NCBI GenBank assembly: GCA_943736015.1
Contig: OX031071.1
Location: forward strand, 34,752,619 to 34,816,618
Length of the DNA: 64,000 nt
Origin: Tridacna crocea
Lineage: Eukaryota > Mollusca > Bivalvia > Cardiida > Cardiidae
Direction: 5' to 3'
A model generated the notes under the pieces. The model saw only the letters and a list, made by a program, of their open reading frames with translations. It searched no databases and was not told the DNA's origin. A program made the translations under genes and the position numbers. Shown here in pieces: positions 32,269 through 42,862 of the stretch. Position 1 is the first letter of the stretch, and each line of letters opens with the position of its first letter.

Positions 32269-33504
32269 TTCAGTGGAAAAGCTTGGCTTAACATTATCTA
32301 TATCGAGTTTACCCTTTATTCTGCTAAATAATTGATGTGTACATTTTAAACCAAAAGTAAAATCTAAAAGTTTGATATTACAAAGTTATTTTGGGGGGGG
32401 GGGGAAGATATTTCCTTATCGGTCAATGTAGAATGTAGATCCAATATCAGAGCACACGTTTTATACAGTCTGACCTTCATTTACATTGCCTGCAAAAAGT
32501 CAGTAACTCGCTCTTAGCAGCGTAAGGGTGAGTTGCCCACACATGACATCACAAGTTAAAGTCTGTAGATACATTTTTGCAATTCGCGCCAAACTTTGCA
32601 AACAGAGATTGGAAGGTCAAATGACCAGGTGATATTTGTTCGAATCAGTACATCGCATTAAGAATGTATTTTTTTAAAATATCTCAATTTAAAAATGAAA
32701 ATAGTATTATTGAGAAACTGGAAGATACAATGGAATACACTGAGAATTTAGGTTATGTAAATTATGTGATTGAAATGAAACTGTAAATGAATATGATATT
32801 TCATATTTCATTGATTTGCATGTTCATCGTCCAGACAGGAGAAAAAATAAATCAAGCGTTGCAACAAAACATGACAAAGTTTGAAAAAGGTTATGCAACC
32901 ACAGCTTGCAGCTGGTGAGATTCGAGATCGGACTTCACTCAACGTGCATTCTAATTCTGTTATAGAGGCTAGTTGATAACCGATTAAAGCTGCGGTAGAT
33001 CTTAATTATTCGAAACATACAAAAAGGAGCAAATTCATTTTGTTTGACATTAGGTGTGCTTACAAAATACACCTTCTTAAAGGGAGGTTGGGATATGAAG
33101 AGAGAGAGAGAGGTCATTTTATTGTTTTATATGCAGTTACGTTATTTTTTGGCTCTTTGATATTTTGATGGCACTGTTGTTTCTTAAAAAAAAAGATGTT
33201 TCGTTGTTTCCTTGTGATAACTGGCCTTGAACAGGCTTATGGGATGTTCAGTGGTTGAAACTACCTTTTGGAAAACATTGAGGCAATATTCACTCATTAA
33301 TTAACGCAAATCAGGACCGAGCACCATTAGCTCAATCGCTTGCATACATGACATAAAAGACATTGGGTAGCTGGATAGGACACCGGCTCGACCTATTTCT
33401 TATGCAGGAACGGGATTAATTCCTCTATCACAGCTGACTACTATTGCGATGATGGTTACATGGAAACTCAGCTTGTGGCCTAGAATGAATATTGTGCTAT
33501 GTAA

Positions 33505-33721
33505 CGCCCTCAGCCCTCAACAATACCAACTTTTAGCAACGGCAGGGAAAAATCCTTTTGAAATCATTTTGGGAAAAGGAGAAAATGCTGATAACCAGCA
33601 ACTCACAATGTTTTCTACCTTTTCAAAGAACAAGGTACATTTGAGTTCAAACTGAAATTGCCGTCCGCAAGTACTTTCTATCTGGACAAAGCTAACTTTT
33701 TGTCGTCTTGTAACGGGTTAA
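33505..33721 (+). repeat. TTAA palindromic MITE, right palindrome arm partly deleted
   Basis: GGGAAAAGGAGAAAATGCTG is followed by only part of the right arm, then TTTTCTACC and the right end TAACGGGTTAA. Confidence 0.75.
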
Positions 33722-33839
33722 GAAAAGCGCAGATTTGTGTAAGGGTCGCCTCCAAATAACTGGAATTATGATGAAAAAGAAGTCAAAGTCAGGTGTCAAA
33801 TATTTATGGGACTCTGACCATTACAATTTTTTAAGTATA

Positions 33840-34015
33840 AAAGTTGGGCGGAGCACTGGTGAAAGGATCTTTAGAACAACATAGATAGGTGCACTGGTCG
33901 CAGCAAAAAAATTGATACAGAAAGCAGAACATTGATAAACACAGCAATTAAACTGTCTAGGAAAGCATGGATTGTTGCACTGGTCGCCACAAACCAATCG
34001 ATTGATCGATCAATT

Positions 34016-34047
<32 letters not shown>

Positions 34048-34050
34048 CCA
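33840..34050 (+). repeat. SINE core remnants with (AATC)n tail
   Basis: Two GGTGCACTGGTCGC-type ends (about 33890 and 33975). The second is followed by AATC/AATCGATC repeats to 34047, a typical SINE tail microsatellite. Confidence 0.55.
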
Positions 34051-34358
34051 AGAACAGAACATTGAAAAACAAATAAGTTATGTCTAGGTAATGGGATATA
34101 ACGGCAAAAAAATTGACATTCAGCTTTCGAATTCGACATTGCTGATTACTTTTGCCCATTATTTGTATTGATATACATGTAAAACAATACAAAAACACAT
34201 ATTTCAATCACGCTCTTAAAAAAAAAAATCTGAAATCTGACAAAGTAAACATTTAAAGTAGTTTTATTTTGTTATCTCATCTATAAATAACACTCGGAAA
34301 AAAAATCGGGTGTCGAAACCAAATTTTGCAAAAAAAATTTCACCTGGTGTCCAAATGA

Positions 34359-35486
34359 ATTATGGACATTTCGTACCATAACCATTTCGTACCAGTCATT
34401 TCGTACCATAGGATTGGTCATTTTATACCATGAAATTACCATTTTGTACCATAGGATTGGTCATTTCGTACCATGATATTACCATTTCATACCATATAAG
34501 TGGTCATCTTGTATCATGATTTCTTCTGGAAAATCTATTTTAGGTAAGACCTGTGTAATGCACTTCCAGTGAAAATTCTAATTGGTTAATAGATAACGAT
34601 AAATAAGGATTTATGCAGAAATAATAATAACAGACATTTCTAACGGATCATAAATTCCGTTTATGTCTATCTTGAAATTATTTTTTGATACTTTTGTTAG
34701 TTTTCTGAAAAGGGAGGTAATTATTATCTCTTTTTGAATTGAGAATATAGTGGTTTTAGATTTATAAATGATAATTCAGAGAAGGAAAAAAATGGAAAAA
34801 ATTAATGGGTGAAAGTAGTTCAATAATACTCATTTTTAATTATAGCTAATTTTGCAGGATGATATTTTAATGGAAATAGCTGTTTTCCATTACACAGGTC
34901 TTGCCTTAAATAATAGAAAATAACAGTTGAACTTAGATGTAAAAAAGTTTATTTGATTAGTAATACTCGCAATATAAGATAAGATCATAATGCATATAAA
35001 CGAAACATAATGTATGAATGTATCCATGGATGAATGATACAGTGATGATTTTTTCGCCTTTTCATTCGACATTTCTATTTCAATTTTGTAACAGATATAA
35101 TTAAAGGCAAACACCAAACAAATTATTTTCAAAATGTAATTACCAATCTTGTAACAAACATTAACCAAACAATGTAATTATCTATAAACTGTGTCAAACA
35201 TCGATTGCTTCCTTTAATTGATTAGCGAATATTTACTTCATAAACGTATGCAACAAATGCACTTATAAAACTTTTTGCAATTATAAAAGCAACATTTTTT
35301 AAAACTTCACCGAAAAATACAATTTAATAATCGTTAAGTAAATAAACTATCAACTCGGTACGAATTCGTAAGTTATGGTACGAAATTGTAATATTTTGGT
35401 ACGAAATGGTCAATGCATGGTACGAAATGGTAATTCTTTGGTACGAAATGGTATTATAATATATGGTACGAAATGGCTGTATACCG
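34359..35486. repeat. Fold-back element F2 with arrays of CATTTCGTACCAT, inserted in F1
   Basis: Left array 34364-34505 and right array 35357-35485 repeat CATTTCGTACCAT and its reverse complement about seven times each. TCCAAATGA at 34350-34358 and 35487-35495 may be a 9 bp target duplication, though this motif also belongs to F1 units. The loop contains family C copy 3. Confidence 0.7.
34547..34906 (+). repeat. Family C TIR element, copy 3
   Basis: Ends GGTAAGACCTGTGTAATG and CATTACACAGGTCTTGCC; closely similar to copy 1 inside. It sits in the loop of the fold-back element F2 (34359-35486). Confidence 0.85.
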
Positions 35487-35515
35487 TCCAAATGACCAGG
35501 TGTCCAAATGACTGT

Positions 35516-35913
35516 TATTTATGATATTTAATGTTTCTGATTAGTTATACATCGGTTCTCGATTTTCTCCTTGGTTCTTAAGTCGAGGGCCTTTGAGAGT
35601 CCTTACAGGTCCATTCCGGATTTTCCATTCAGTTTAGTTCTGGTTCATTTTGATGATTCAAATTTGCGGTATTTGATACCTCTGATATGAATTTGGTCCC
35701 TTCCCGACGTTCCCGTTTTTTTTTTAATTCATAGAATTGCCTTTTAAGTAGGGCCCGTCCATATCTTCCACTTTTTCCTCACTCCTAGAAAAGATTGTTT
35801 TTTTTTTCCATTCATTTCGTGTTGTAACATTTTTCATAGTATCTTACGTTTATACCGGTCCATTCCGGTCCTCCGGTACGATCCGGTTCATATCGGTATT
35901 TCCATGATACGCC
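35516..35913. repeat. GGTCCATTCCGGT-rich degenerate repeat
   Basis: Several variants of TCCATTCCGG/GGTTCAT spaced 40-120 bp apart. The reverse complement (GACCGAAATGGGTTGAAACG) lies at 29700-29760, and a related host sequence surrounds 30386-30404 and 31206. Confidence 0.45.
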
Positions 35914-36130
35914 CTCTGTAAATGAATGTCAACAATGGATGCCGTCCTCCTGTTGTACAAAGTTCTTACCGAGTCTTGCCGCTAGATTATTTTCCTGTCA
36001 ATATGACAAACGTGTTAGAAGTGATTACGTGATTTGGACATAATTAATCCATCAGATTATAGCCTTGAAAGGTAAAGTACAAAGCTTATATGTAATCCTG
36101 AATCGATTTTATTACCCGGAAGTAAATTAT
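35914..36130 (+). repeat. ~215 bp direct repeat, right copy
   Basis: Here the ATG at ~35935 opens a 16-codon frame beginning MDAVLLLYKVLTE before a TAG. The same codons are recognisable but broken in the left copy. May be a duplicated 5' exon relic. Confidence 0.8.
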
Positions 36131-37066
36131 ACTAGTTAGTTAAATTTTGGATGAAACTGTTGGAAGTCTTTATATTTTGGGGCAAATGACGTGCATCAGA
36201 ATGATGCCTCTGAATGTAAACTAGATACATATCTACACACTACACAGGGTATGTTTACTGGTATTTTCGTTCTCGGTATTTTGTTGTTAAAGTCTTGGCC
36301 TCCTACCTTCAGTTTGATCATTGATGTTACGTCTATTTATCTGTATGGTGTGAGTCGGATGATTAGGAATAGTACAAATTTTGAAGACCCTTCTGCTGAG
36401 GGCAAACTGATCTAACTGCAACCTTTGAGAGCTTTTACTTACAGTGCTACAACACTAGTACTGGCCGTTGTGATCTTATTACATTGAACTTTTAACGCTG
36501 ATAACAACTTATGACTGAATTTCAACACCTTCTAAATACACAAACAACACTCGTCAAAACTCCGCCGATTCCGTAAGAATGTATAACTTGATCAACAGAT
36601 CACTCGGATTTTCCGGAATAATATGGACAGTAGACAACTAGAATATCTATGTGCTTACATAATCTCCTGCTCCTTGATCTTTCTTGTTACAGTCATTTGG
36701 CCTTGAGTAGAGTTAAATAAAAATGCAATGCAGCTGGGTTTTTACGGAAATATTGCTTTAAGATGATTTGAACATTTAGATTGTTTTGCATTAGTGCAAA
36801 CTGGTGCACTTGTGTATATGCAATTGTAAACAGCTGTACGTTTAAAATAGTATTCATCTGTTGACCGTTTATTGTTAGCGAGGTGAAGCTATGAGAGACA
36901 AAAGACGCAGAGATGTGCAAGGGATATGACCCTAGCAGTCAGGTCTTTGAGTAAACATTTTCAGAATGAACTGGTTATCTCACTTTTGCAATCTCAGTAA
37001 CCAGACTGTCCATTCACAATACTGACCAGCATAGATCTGATTAGGCATCCTTCAGCTTAGGATGTA
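36131..37066. other. Gene-free stretch, nothing recognised
   Basis: Frames at 36191-36415 (+) and 36693-36920 (-) are short and without known motifs. Confidence 0.45.
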
Positions 37067-37172
37067 TTAACCCTTGGGGTGCTAAGTGCGACTATATGAC
37101 CTTTTGCGGACAGTTTAGATCAAGATCAGACTACAGACTACATGCAATCTGATTTTGGATCTATACAGTCCA
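37067..37172 (+). repeat. Family B hairpin repeat
   Basis: TTAACCCTTGGGGTGCTAAG, GACCTTTTGCGGACAG, GATCAAGATCAGACTAC. Confidence 0.65.
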
Positions 37173-37264
37173 ATGAGTAGTTTTTTTTTTTTTTCTTTAA
37201 AATATAGTGAGAAAAACTGAATGTATTCAGCATGTTATCATCATTTGAATGAATTTGAACATCC

Positions 37265-37404
37265 TTTGTATTGAAGAGGAGAGAAAACATTGTGAGAAAA
37301 GGAGAAAATGCTGGTTACCAGCATTTTCTCCTTTCCCCACTATGTTTTCAAAAGGCTTCTTTCTCGGGGTCGTCAAAAGTCGCGATTGTGTGGTAAAGGG
37401 TTAA
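37265..37404 (-). repeat. TTAA palindromic MITE, truncated
   Basis: Starts at GAGAAAACATTGTG; intact palindrome; ends GGTAAAGGGTTAA at 37404. The T-rich half is absent. Confidence 0.88.
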
Positions 37405-38430
37405 TATAAATAGCCTATTTATGTAGGATATAATTATAAAAAAATGATCTTAAAATTGCAATATTTGGATATTGTTGTTTCTGACTGTAAAAGGCTATAA
37501 CTGGGTGCTTTAACATTTTTTAACAAAACTTTCCCATTTTTCACGAGCAAGAAGACGGCTGTTAAAGGGGCCTTTATTCTCATTTTCAGCCAGTTTTAAC
37601 TCATTTTGTTTTTAGTTTATCAAATTATAGCCATTCTTATATCTTCTTGCCAAATATTGCGCCTGACGGTTGCAAGGTCGCTTAGATTACAGTCGATAGA
37701 AAATGTATTTGGTTGAGTTGCGGCCTTCCATGTAAACAGACTTGTCGTTTCCAGGTTTTGAATCGAATCTATATATCTGTTATACACTCGGGTAGATTCG
37801 TATGGTCATCGTGCATTCTGTCACGTTACTATATTTTGAAATTCGCTCTGCGTCTAATGAGATAAATAAAAAAAAAATGGAGGCTTCTCTGTTGCAGCCT
37901 CGAAATTCAGACAGAGGTTTTAGCCTATATGCAAATTTCACCGTATCCATCTGTAGGCAGAAACCAATGATACATTTCTGTGACACAATTGGTCTACATT
38001 TGGTCAACATTTAATTCGTATGTGCATATGATTTTGATTTGGACAAGTCTAAAATTACATAATTTGGGGAGGTTTGGGAAGATATTGCATTCTTTGAAAC
38101 AAATGTGGGAGAAATTGGCCAACTAATGTTTTGGACAGAATGATCTTGCCCAGATCAATATAGCCAGTCAAAAAAATTAGATAAGAAAATTTGTGCAAAT
38201 AAAAATATTCCTTTTGTAAACATAGAAAAAAGTTAAAGGCCTACTTGCAGCAAAAAGTAAACAATTTGTTATAATACAGGCATATTTTATGTGACTTATT
38301 CATAACATTTTAAAGGGAGTACATTACCGATACTGATAATATCATAATCTGACAATATACAATGTATTACCGTACAGTTATCAATGTTGCAAAAGTTACA
38401 GAAAATATATTCGTATATTGTTAAACTTAT
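37405..38430. other. Gene-free stretch, nothing recognised
   Basis: Overlapping opposite-strand frames at 37780-38014 mirror each other and look fortuitous. Confidence 0.45.
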
Positions 38431-38659
38431 TTAACCCTTTACTTCATAGATACTCATTTCTACGCATTGCTTGTAGGAGCCTTTGGAAAACATTGTGGCA
38501 AAAGGTGAAATTGCTCGTGACGAGCAATTTCACCTTTTGTCACAATGTTTTCTATGCTATCAAAAAGTGTCATATACACATAAGAAATGACTTTATCCTT
38601 GCAGTTATTTAGGGTCAATTAGAGATACTATAGAAATGCCTTTTGGGATAAAGGGTTAA
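38431..38659 (+). repeat. TTAA MITE with a divergent palindrome core
   Basis: Normal ends (TTAACCCTTTAC..., ...AAAGGGTTAA). Both palindrome arms carry the same changes: GTGGCAAAAGGTGAAATTGC in the left arm is mirrored exactly on the right. Centre is GCTCGTGACGAGC. Confidence 0.85.
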
Positions 38660-38884
38660 TCCATTCGCAAATGAAAAAAAAATAGGTTTGTCAAAATTGA
38701 AAGGAATTGCAGATTACAAATTAAAAGTGACTGAAAATCTGAAGTTTGTTTTATGAAGGGTAGAAAACATTGTGGGAAAAGGAGAAAATGCTGGTTACCA
38801 GCATTTTCTCCTTTTACCACAATGTTTTCTAAAGGCTTCTTTCTCAGGGGCATCAAAAGTAGGGATTGTGTGGTAATGGGTTAA
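38656..38884 (-). repeat. TTAA palindromic MITE, full length, chained
   Basis: Shares TTAA 38656-38659 with the divergent copy at its left; ends GGTAATGGGTTAA. Confidence 0.9.
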
Positions 38885-39220
38885 AAGGTTGATAGGTACT
38901 GTTATTTAGGATGAGTGAAAGCTTGATGATGGTACTTCTGATCAGAAATAATTTTCAAGTGTCAACTCTTCCTGGTTGAGGAATTATCTCCGCTTGAACT
39001 TGACACTGTTTCCTGTCAAAACGCTGGCCGGGGTATTAAGTCACATTCAGTGACAGCTCTAGTTTAAAACTATTTTTTCTACTAAGTAGTACTTAGACTA
39101 GGAGGTTCAATATTATAATTATTGTCATCTTCAAATAAATTCACATACTATTAAAAGGTATGATTTACATTCAAATATAATTCTACACCTTATTGTTTAC
39201 CCATGGCTGTTACTGAGCCT

Positions 39221-39438
39221 TTAAGCCTTCAACAAACAACAATATTTTAGACTCATCCACTTGTGGATGATAAAGTAAAAGTGGCTCTTTTTATAGATGT
39301 GTCTTTGTTTAGGGTAGAAAACATTATGGGTAAAGGAGAAAATATTGCTTACCAGCATTTTCTCCTTTCTTCTCAATGGTTTTGAAAGCCTTTCTTTATA
39401 GAGTTATCAGAACTTTGTACTGTGTGGCAAAGGATTAT
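39221..39438 (-). repeat. TTAA palindromic MITE, diverged
   Basis: TTAAGCCTTCAACAAAC start, palindrome at ~39315-39385, end GGCAAAGGATTAT. Confidence 0.75.
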
Positions 39439-39440
39439 AT

Positions 39441-39600
39441 GTTTACCACACAATCCCAAGTTTTAACTATCCTTGGAAAAAAGCCTTTTGATAACATTGT
39501 GGGAAAAAGAGAAAATACTGGTATCCAGCATTTTCTCCTTTTCCCACAATGTCTCTATAATGTGACAGTTTTCACGGTGGCATAAAAAGCCAATTTCCTT
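39441..39600 (+). repeat. TTAA palindromic MITE, right part replaced
   Basis: Left end TTTACCACACAATCCC and palindrome are good; the sequence after the palindrome is unrelated. Confidence 0.7.
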
Positions 39601-39613
39601 GGTAAATGCAAAG

Positions 39614-39848
39614 GTAACCCATTACCACACAATTACCTACTTTTGACGACCCTGAGAAAGAAACCTTTAGAAAACATTGTGGGAAAAGTAGTAAATGCTG
39701 GTTACCAGCATTTACTCTTTTTCCCACAATGTTTTCTACCCTTCGAAAAACACAATTAAAATTTTCAGTCGTCTATATTTATTTTGTCGTCAACAAATGC
39801 ATTGGATTTGGACGAAGCCTAAAATATTGTCGTATGGTAATGAGTTCA
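39614..39848 (+). repeat. TTAA palindromic MITE, full length with mirrored core change
   Basis: Ends GTAACCCATTACC and GGTAATGAGTTCA (both TTAA mutated). AGTAAATGCTGG is mirrored by CCAGCATTTACT. Confidence 0.85.
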
Positions 39849-39853
39849 TATAT

Positions 39854-40074
39854 TTAACCCTTTACCCAAATGAAAAAAATATACTTGTCCAAAAGAGTTG
39901 GAGACGACAATTTAAAAGCGGCTTGAACGATAAGATTTGCCTTGATATGAAAGAAATTATTGTGGGAAAAGGAGAAAACATTGGCTGCCTGTATTTTTTC
40001 CTTTTCACAAAATGTTTTCCAAAAGTCTTTATATAAGGTTTGATAAAATCAAGAGTTTTGTGGTTAAGCATTAA
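39854..40074 (-). repeat. TTAA palindromic MITE immediately upstream of the TRIM-like exon
   Basis: TTAACCCTTTACCC start, decayed palindrome, final TTAA at 40071. It ends 34 bp before the splice acceptor. Confidence 0.7.
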
Positions 40075-40094
40075 TATTTGTTAATGTTTGTTTC

Positions 40095-40108
40095 TTTTCT
40101 ATTTATAG
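40095..40108 (+). promoter_or_regulatory. 3' splice acceptor before the TRIM-like coding exon
   Basis: The pyrimidine-rich stretch TTTCTTTTCTATTTATAG ends at 40108. It implies a non-coding 5' exon upstream, which is not identifiable among the MITEs at 39221-40074. Confidence 0.55.
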
Positions 40109-41887
40109 ACGTGACATCTTGCACCTGGCATTATGGAAGTGTCTGGACGAAATCAGACAGGGAGTGACAACACAGCAACAGGTGTTCAATGTGATCCTTG
40201 TTTCTTGTTGAACAAAAATATAAATTCTATACAGTATTGTGTGGAGTGTGACGAGTTTTTCTGCTCTAACTGTTCATATGTGCATAAAATGTTAAAAGTA
40301 TCAAGAAATCACAAATGTTTATCTGGAGATGAAATGCCGCAACAAAAACTGACCTCAACAGAGGAAAATGTATGTTCTAAGCACAGAGAGAAACACTTGG
40401 AGTACTTTTGTAAGGTCCATAAGAACTTTTACTGCACAGTTTGTATAACTCTGGAGCACAAGAATTGTACCATTAAATATATAGATGACATTGCACAAGA
40501 CTTTGAGACAAGTCCAGAGTATACAACTTTAACAGAGAAATTATCAAATCTTCTACAGCTGTTAAAAGATATAAAGAAAACTTCCACAAGACACAGTCAA
40601 GACTTACAAACAGTGTACGCCCAGTTTGTAGCAGATGTGAAATCCTTTCGTACAGAAATCAACAAACTTCTAGATTCCATGGAAACAATCATTTTGAAGG
40701 AAGCCCAGGATATGAAGGAGTTTGATACAAAATCTGCTCAAACTGTGTCTACAACGTGTGATACAATGACCACTGACATCAATGAAATTGTCTCTAACTT
40801 AGACAAACATAAACAATACAAACAACAGCGACAGTTGGTGATTTCTACAAAGAAAGCTGAAACCCTAATTTCTGATATAGAAAATAAAATGGCTGACATA
40901 TCCAGTCAAAACAAAATTAGAAATTATAAATTTCACAACAATGAGGAAATCCTGCATTTACTTCAATCTATGTGCAATCTTGGTACAGTAGTGGATAGAG
41001 AGAAGGAGGGAGGAAAAACAAAAATGGAGAGAAAAGAGAAAGAAAAAGTGAAGCTGGTCAACAAAGATCCCAAATCTGTTAGAGCCAGTTATGTAGGACA
41101 AATCAATGTTAAACATTCAAAAGATAAAAATAACTGTTATATTACAGGCAGTGTAATGATAGATCCATACAGAATAGTTCTAACAGATTATTTCAACGAC
41201 AGTGTAAAACTTGTAAATGTTGACAGTAACAGTATTCTATCTTATCTAAAACTTTCCACAGAACCATGGGATGTTACTTGTATTGATAAAAGTCAGCTTG
41301 TCATTACATGTGACAATAAATTAGTTTTTGTAAATGTTGGACAGACTTTGACTGTAAACAAAGAACTTCAAGTTAATGGAGACTGTAGAGGAATTATTTT
41401 TAATGATAATCAATTATTTGTGTCATTTGATAAACCAGAACCTGCTGTTAAATTAATCAGTCTACATGGAGAAATATTGAAAACATTTTCTACAGACCAA
41501 AATGGACAACCTCTGTTTAAATGTCCCTGGTATATTTGTCTTAGTAATTCCAAGTCTACACTATTTGTTAGTGACTATCAGACAAACAGTGTGACAAGTG
41601 TGGATTTACATGGTAAAGTTCAAAATGTTTACAGAGATACTAACCTGAAGTCTCCACGTGGTCTGACTGTAGATAGATATGATAATATTTATATAGCTGG
41701 ATGTATCTCACACAACATACACCAGATATCTACACAGTGTAGACCCATACAAATATTACTGGATCAAACACAAGGAATGGAATGTCCACGGTCAGTGACA
41801 TATTGTGAAACAGAAAACAAACTTTATATCAGCCATGTTGTGTTTACATCTAAAGGAAATGTTTTGTCAGTTTATCAACTACAGTAG
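40109..41887 (+). CDS. TRIM-like B-box/coiled-coil/beta-propeller protein lacking a RING (coding 40133-41887, 584 aa)
   Basis: B-box1 spans residues ~20-62 (C20, C23, C36, C39, C44, C47, H60, C62). B-box2 spans ~81-112 (C81, H84, C93, H96, C101, C104, H109, C112; the last His is replaced by Cys). A predicted coiled coil runs ~125-275. A Lys/Glu-rich linker at ~292-315 is followed by an NHL/six-blade-type propeller at ~330-580 with repeated LxV and SPRGLTVD-like strands. An acceptor TTTATAG precedes 40109, and an in-frame TGA at 40112-40114 rules out an N-terminal RING joined through this exon in this frame, so ATG 40133 is the likely start. In the family, RING-bearing members are ubiquitin ligases and RING-less ones act as scaffolds or RNA/protein binders; this gene's role is unknown. 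Related names such as TRIM45/56/71-like would be guesses. No clear AATAAA lies close to the stop. Confidence 0.9.
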
Positions 41888-41958
41888 AAAACAACACATA
41901 CTGGTGACCTGCTGTAAATGTAAGTCTATTTAACATTGTACCACACTGTTTTGTGTTT

Positions 41959-42114
41959 TTAACCCTTTACTACACCAACTTGACTTTTAATGACCCTGAA
42001 GAAGAATTGTTTGTGAAACATTGTGGAAAAAGAAGAAAATGCTGGTTACCAGCAATGTTTTCTACAATATCAAAGACAGAATTTATCATTTGAACTTTGT
42101 TTAACTCTTTACCA
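41959..42114 (+). repeat. TTAA palindromic MITE, internally deleted
   Basis: Left end TTAACCCTTTACTACACC and left arm are present; most of the right arm is missing. Shares TTAA 42111 with the next copy. Confidence 0.7.
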
Positions 42115-42265
42115 CACAATCCCGACCTTTCACTATCCTAAAAGAGAAAGACTTTGAAAACACTGTGGGAAAAGGAGAAAATGTTCTAACTAGCAATATC
42201 TTCTTCTCTCGCAATATTTTATCTCCATTCAATGAAAAATTTTGTGACTTCAGCAACATTTAATA
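42111..42265 (+). repeat. TTAA palindromic MITE, diverged, chained
   Basis: TTAACTCTTTACCACACAATCC left end, GGGAAAAGGAGAAAATG left arm, eroded right arm. Confidence 0.7.
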
Positions 42266-42307
42266 GGAGACATTGTAGAAATAGTAGATTTGTTCAACTT
42301 CCAGCAG

Positions 42308-42385
42308 TGTCCTGTGTGGCTCAGTGGTAAGTGTAGGACTTGTGACCTGGAGGTCTCAGGTTCAATCCTCGCTGGCACGAATTTT
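42308..42385 (+). mobile_element. tRNA-like SINE head
   Basis: TGTGTGGCTCAGTGGTAAG and TCTCAGGTTCAATCCTCGC at tRNA-like spacing, then a long T-run. The 5' and 3' stem sequences do not pair, so it is not called a tRNA gene. Confidence 0.55.
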
Positions 42386-42510
42386 TTTTTTTTTCAAGGA
42401 GTGTCCTGAACTCCCAGCAACGTTTATGTATTACTGTACATTGTGTAGATCAAGATCAGGCTGCACGGAACATAAAGTTTGATCCTAGATATAAATAGTT
42501 GTATAAAATA

Positions 42511-42588
42511 GAAATGTTTTGTCTGTTAATCAACTACAGTAGAAAACAACATTTACTGTTGACATGTTGTATGGATATGTCTATTTTC
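42511..42588 (+). pseudogene. Duplicated 3' end of the TRIM-like gene
   Basis: This ~78 bp segment repeats the last codons, stop and start of the 3' UTR of the TRIM-like gene (41862-41935). It includes AAATGTTTTGTC, ATCAACTACAGTAGAAAACA and the downstream CTGTTGACATG/CTGGTGACCTG stretch. No other exon part is present between the two, so it is a relic of a tandem paralogue or a short segmental duplication. Confidence 0.7.
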
Positions 42589-42627
42589 ATCATCAATTGT
42601 TAACTGTAGTAGTAGCAGGAATGATAT

Positions 42628-42862
42628 TTAACCCTTTACTACACAGTCCTGAATTTTAACGACCCTGAGAAATAAGCCTTTCGAAAACATTGTGGAGAAA
42701 AGGAGAAAATGCTGGTAACCAGCATTTTTTCCTTTACTTTTCCCACAAAGTTTTCTGACCGATAAAAGAACATGTGTGTCATTTGGGCCACTATGAATGT
42801 GTTTTCTTCAAATGCTTTCAATTTGGAAAGGTCTAAAATGTTGTTGTGTTGTAAAGGGTTAA
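42628..42862 (+). repeat. TTAA palindromic MITE, full length
   Basis: TTAA at 42628 and 42859; the right arm carries a small insertion (CCTTTACTTTTCCC). Confidence 0.88.

Larger units (their letters stand above)
31270..35515. repeat. Fold-back element F1 with tandem-motif inverted arms
   Basis: The left arm (31270-31410) repeats CATTTCGACACC-type units and ends TTTTTTTTTGCAAAATTTGG. The right arm (34300-34358, resumed at 35487-35515) carries the reverse complement CCAAATTTTGCAAAAAAAAT and GGTGTCCAAATGA units. The loop holds a MITE, a type 2 SINE and other non-coding DNA. FB/Galileo-like architecture by analogy only. Confidence 0.65.

Noticed and set aside
39695..40036. 113-codon frame upstream of the TRIM-like gene
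   Set aside because: Runs through two MITE copies and is read from their sequence only.
42312..42381. Possible tRNA gene
   Set aside because: A- and B-box-like motifs are present but the acceptor and other stems do not pair; treated as a SINE head.
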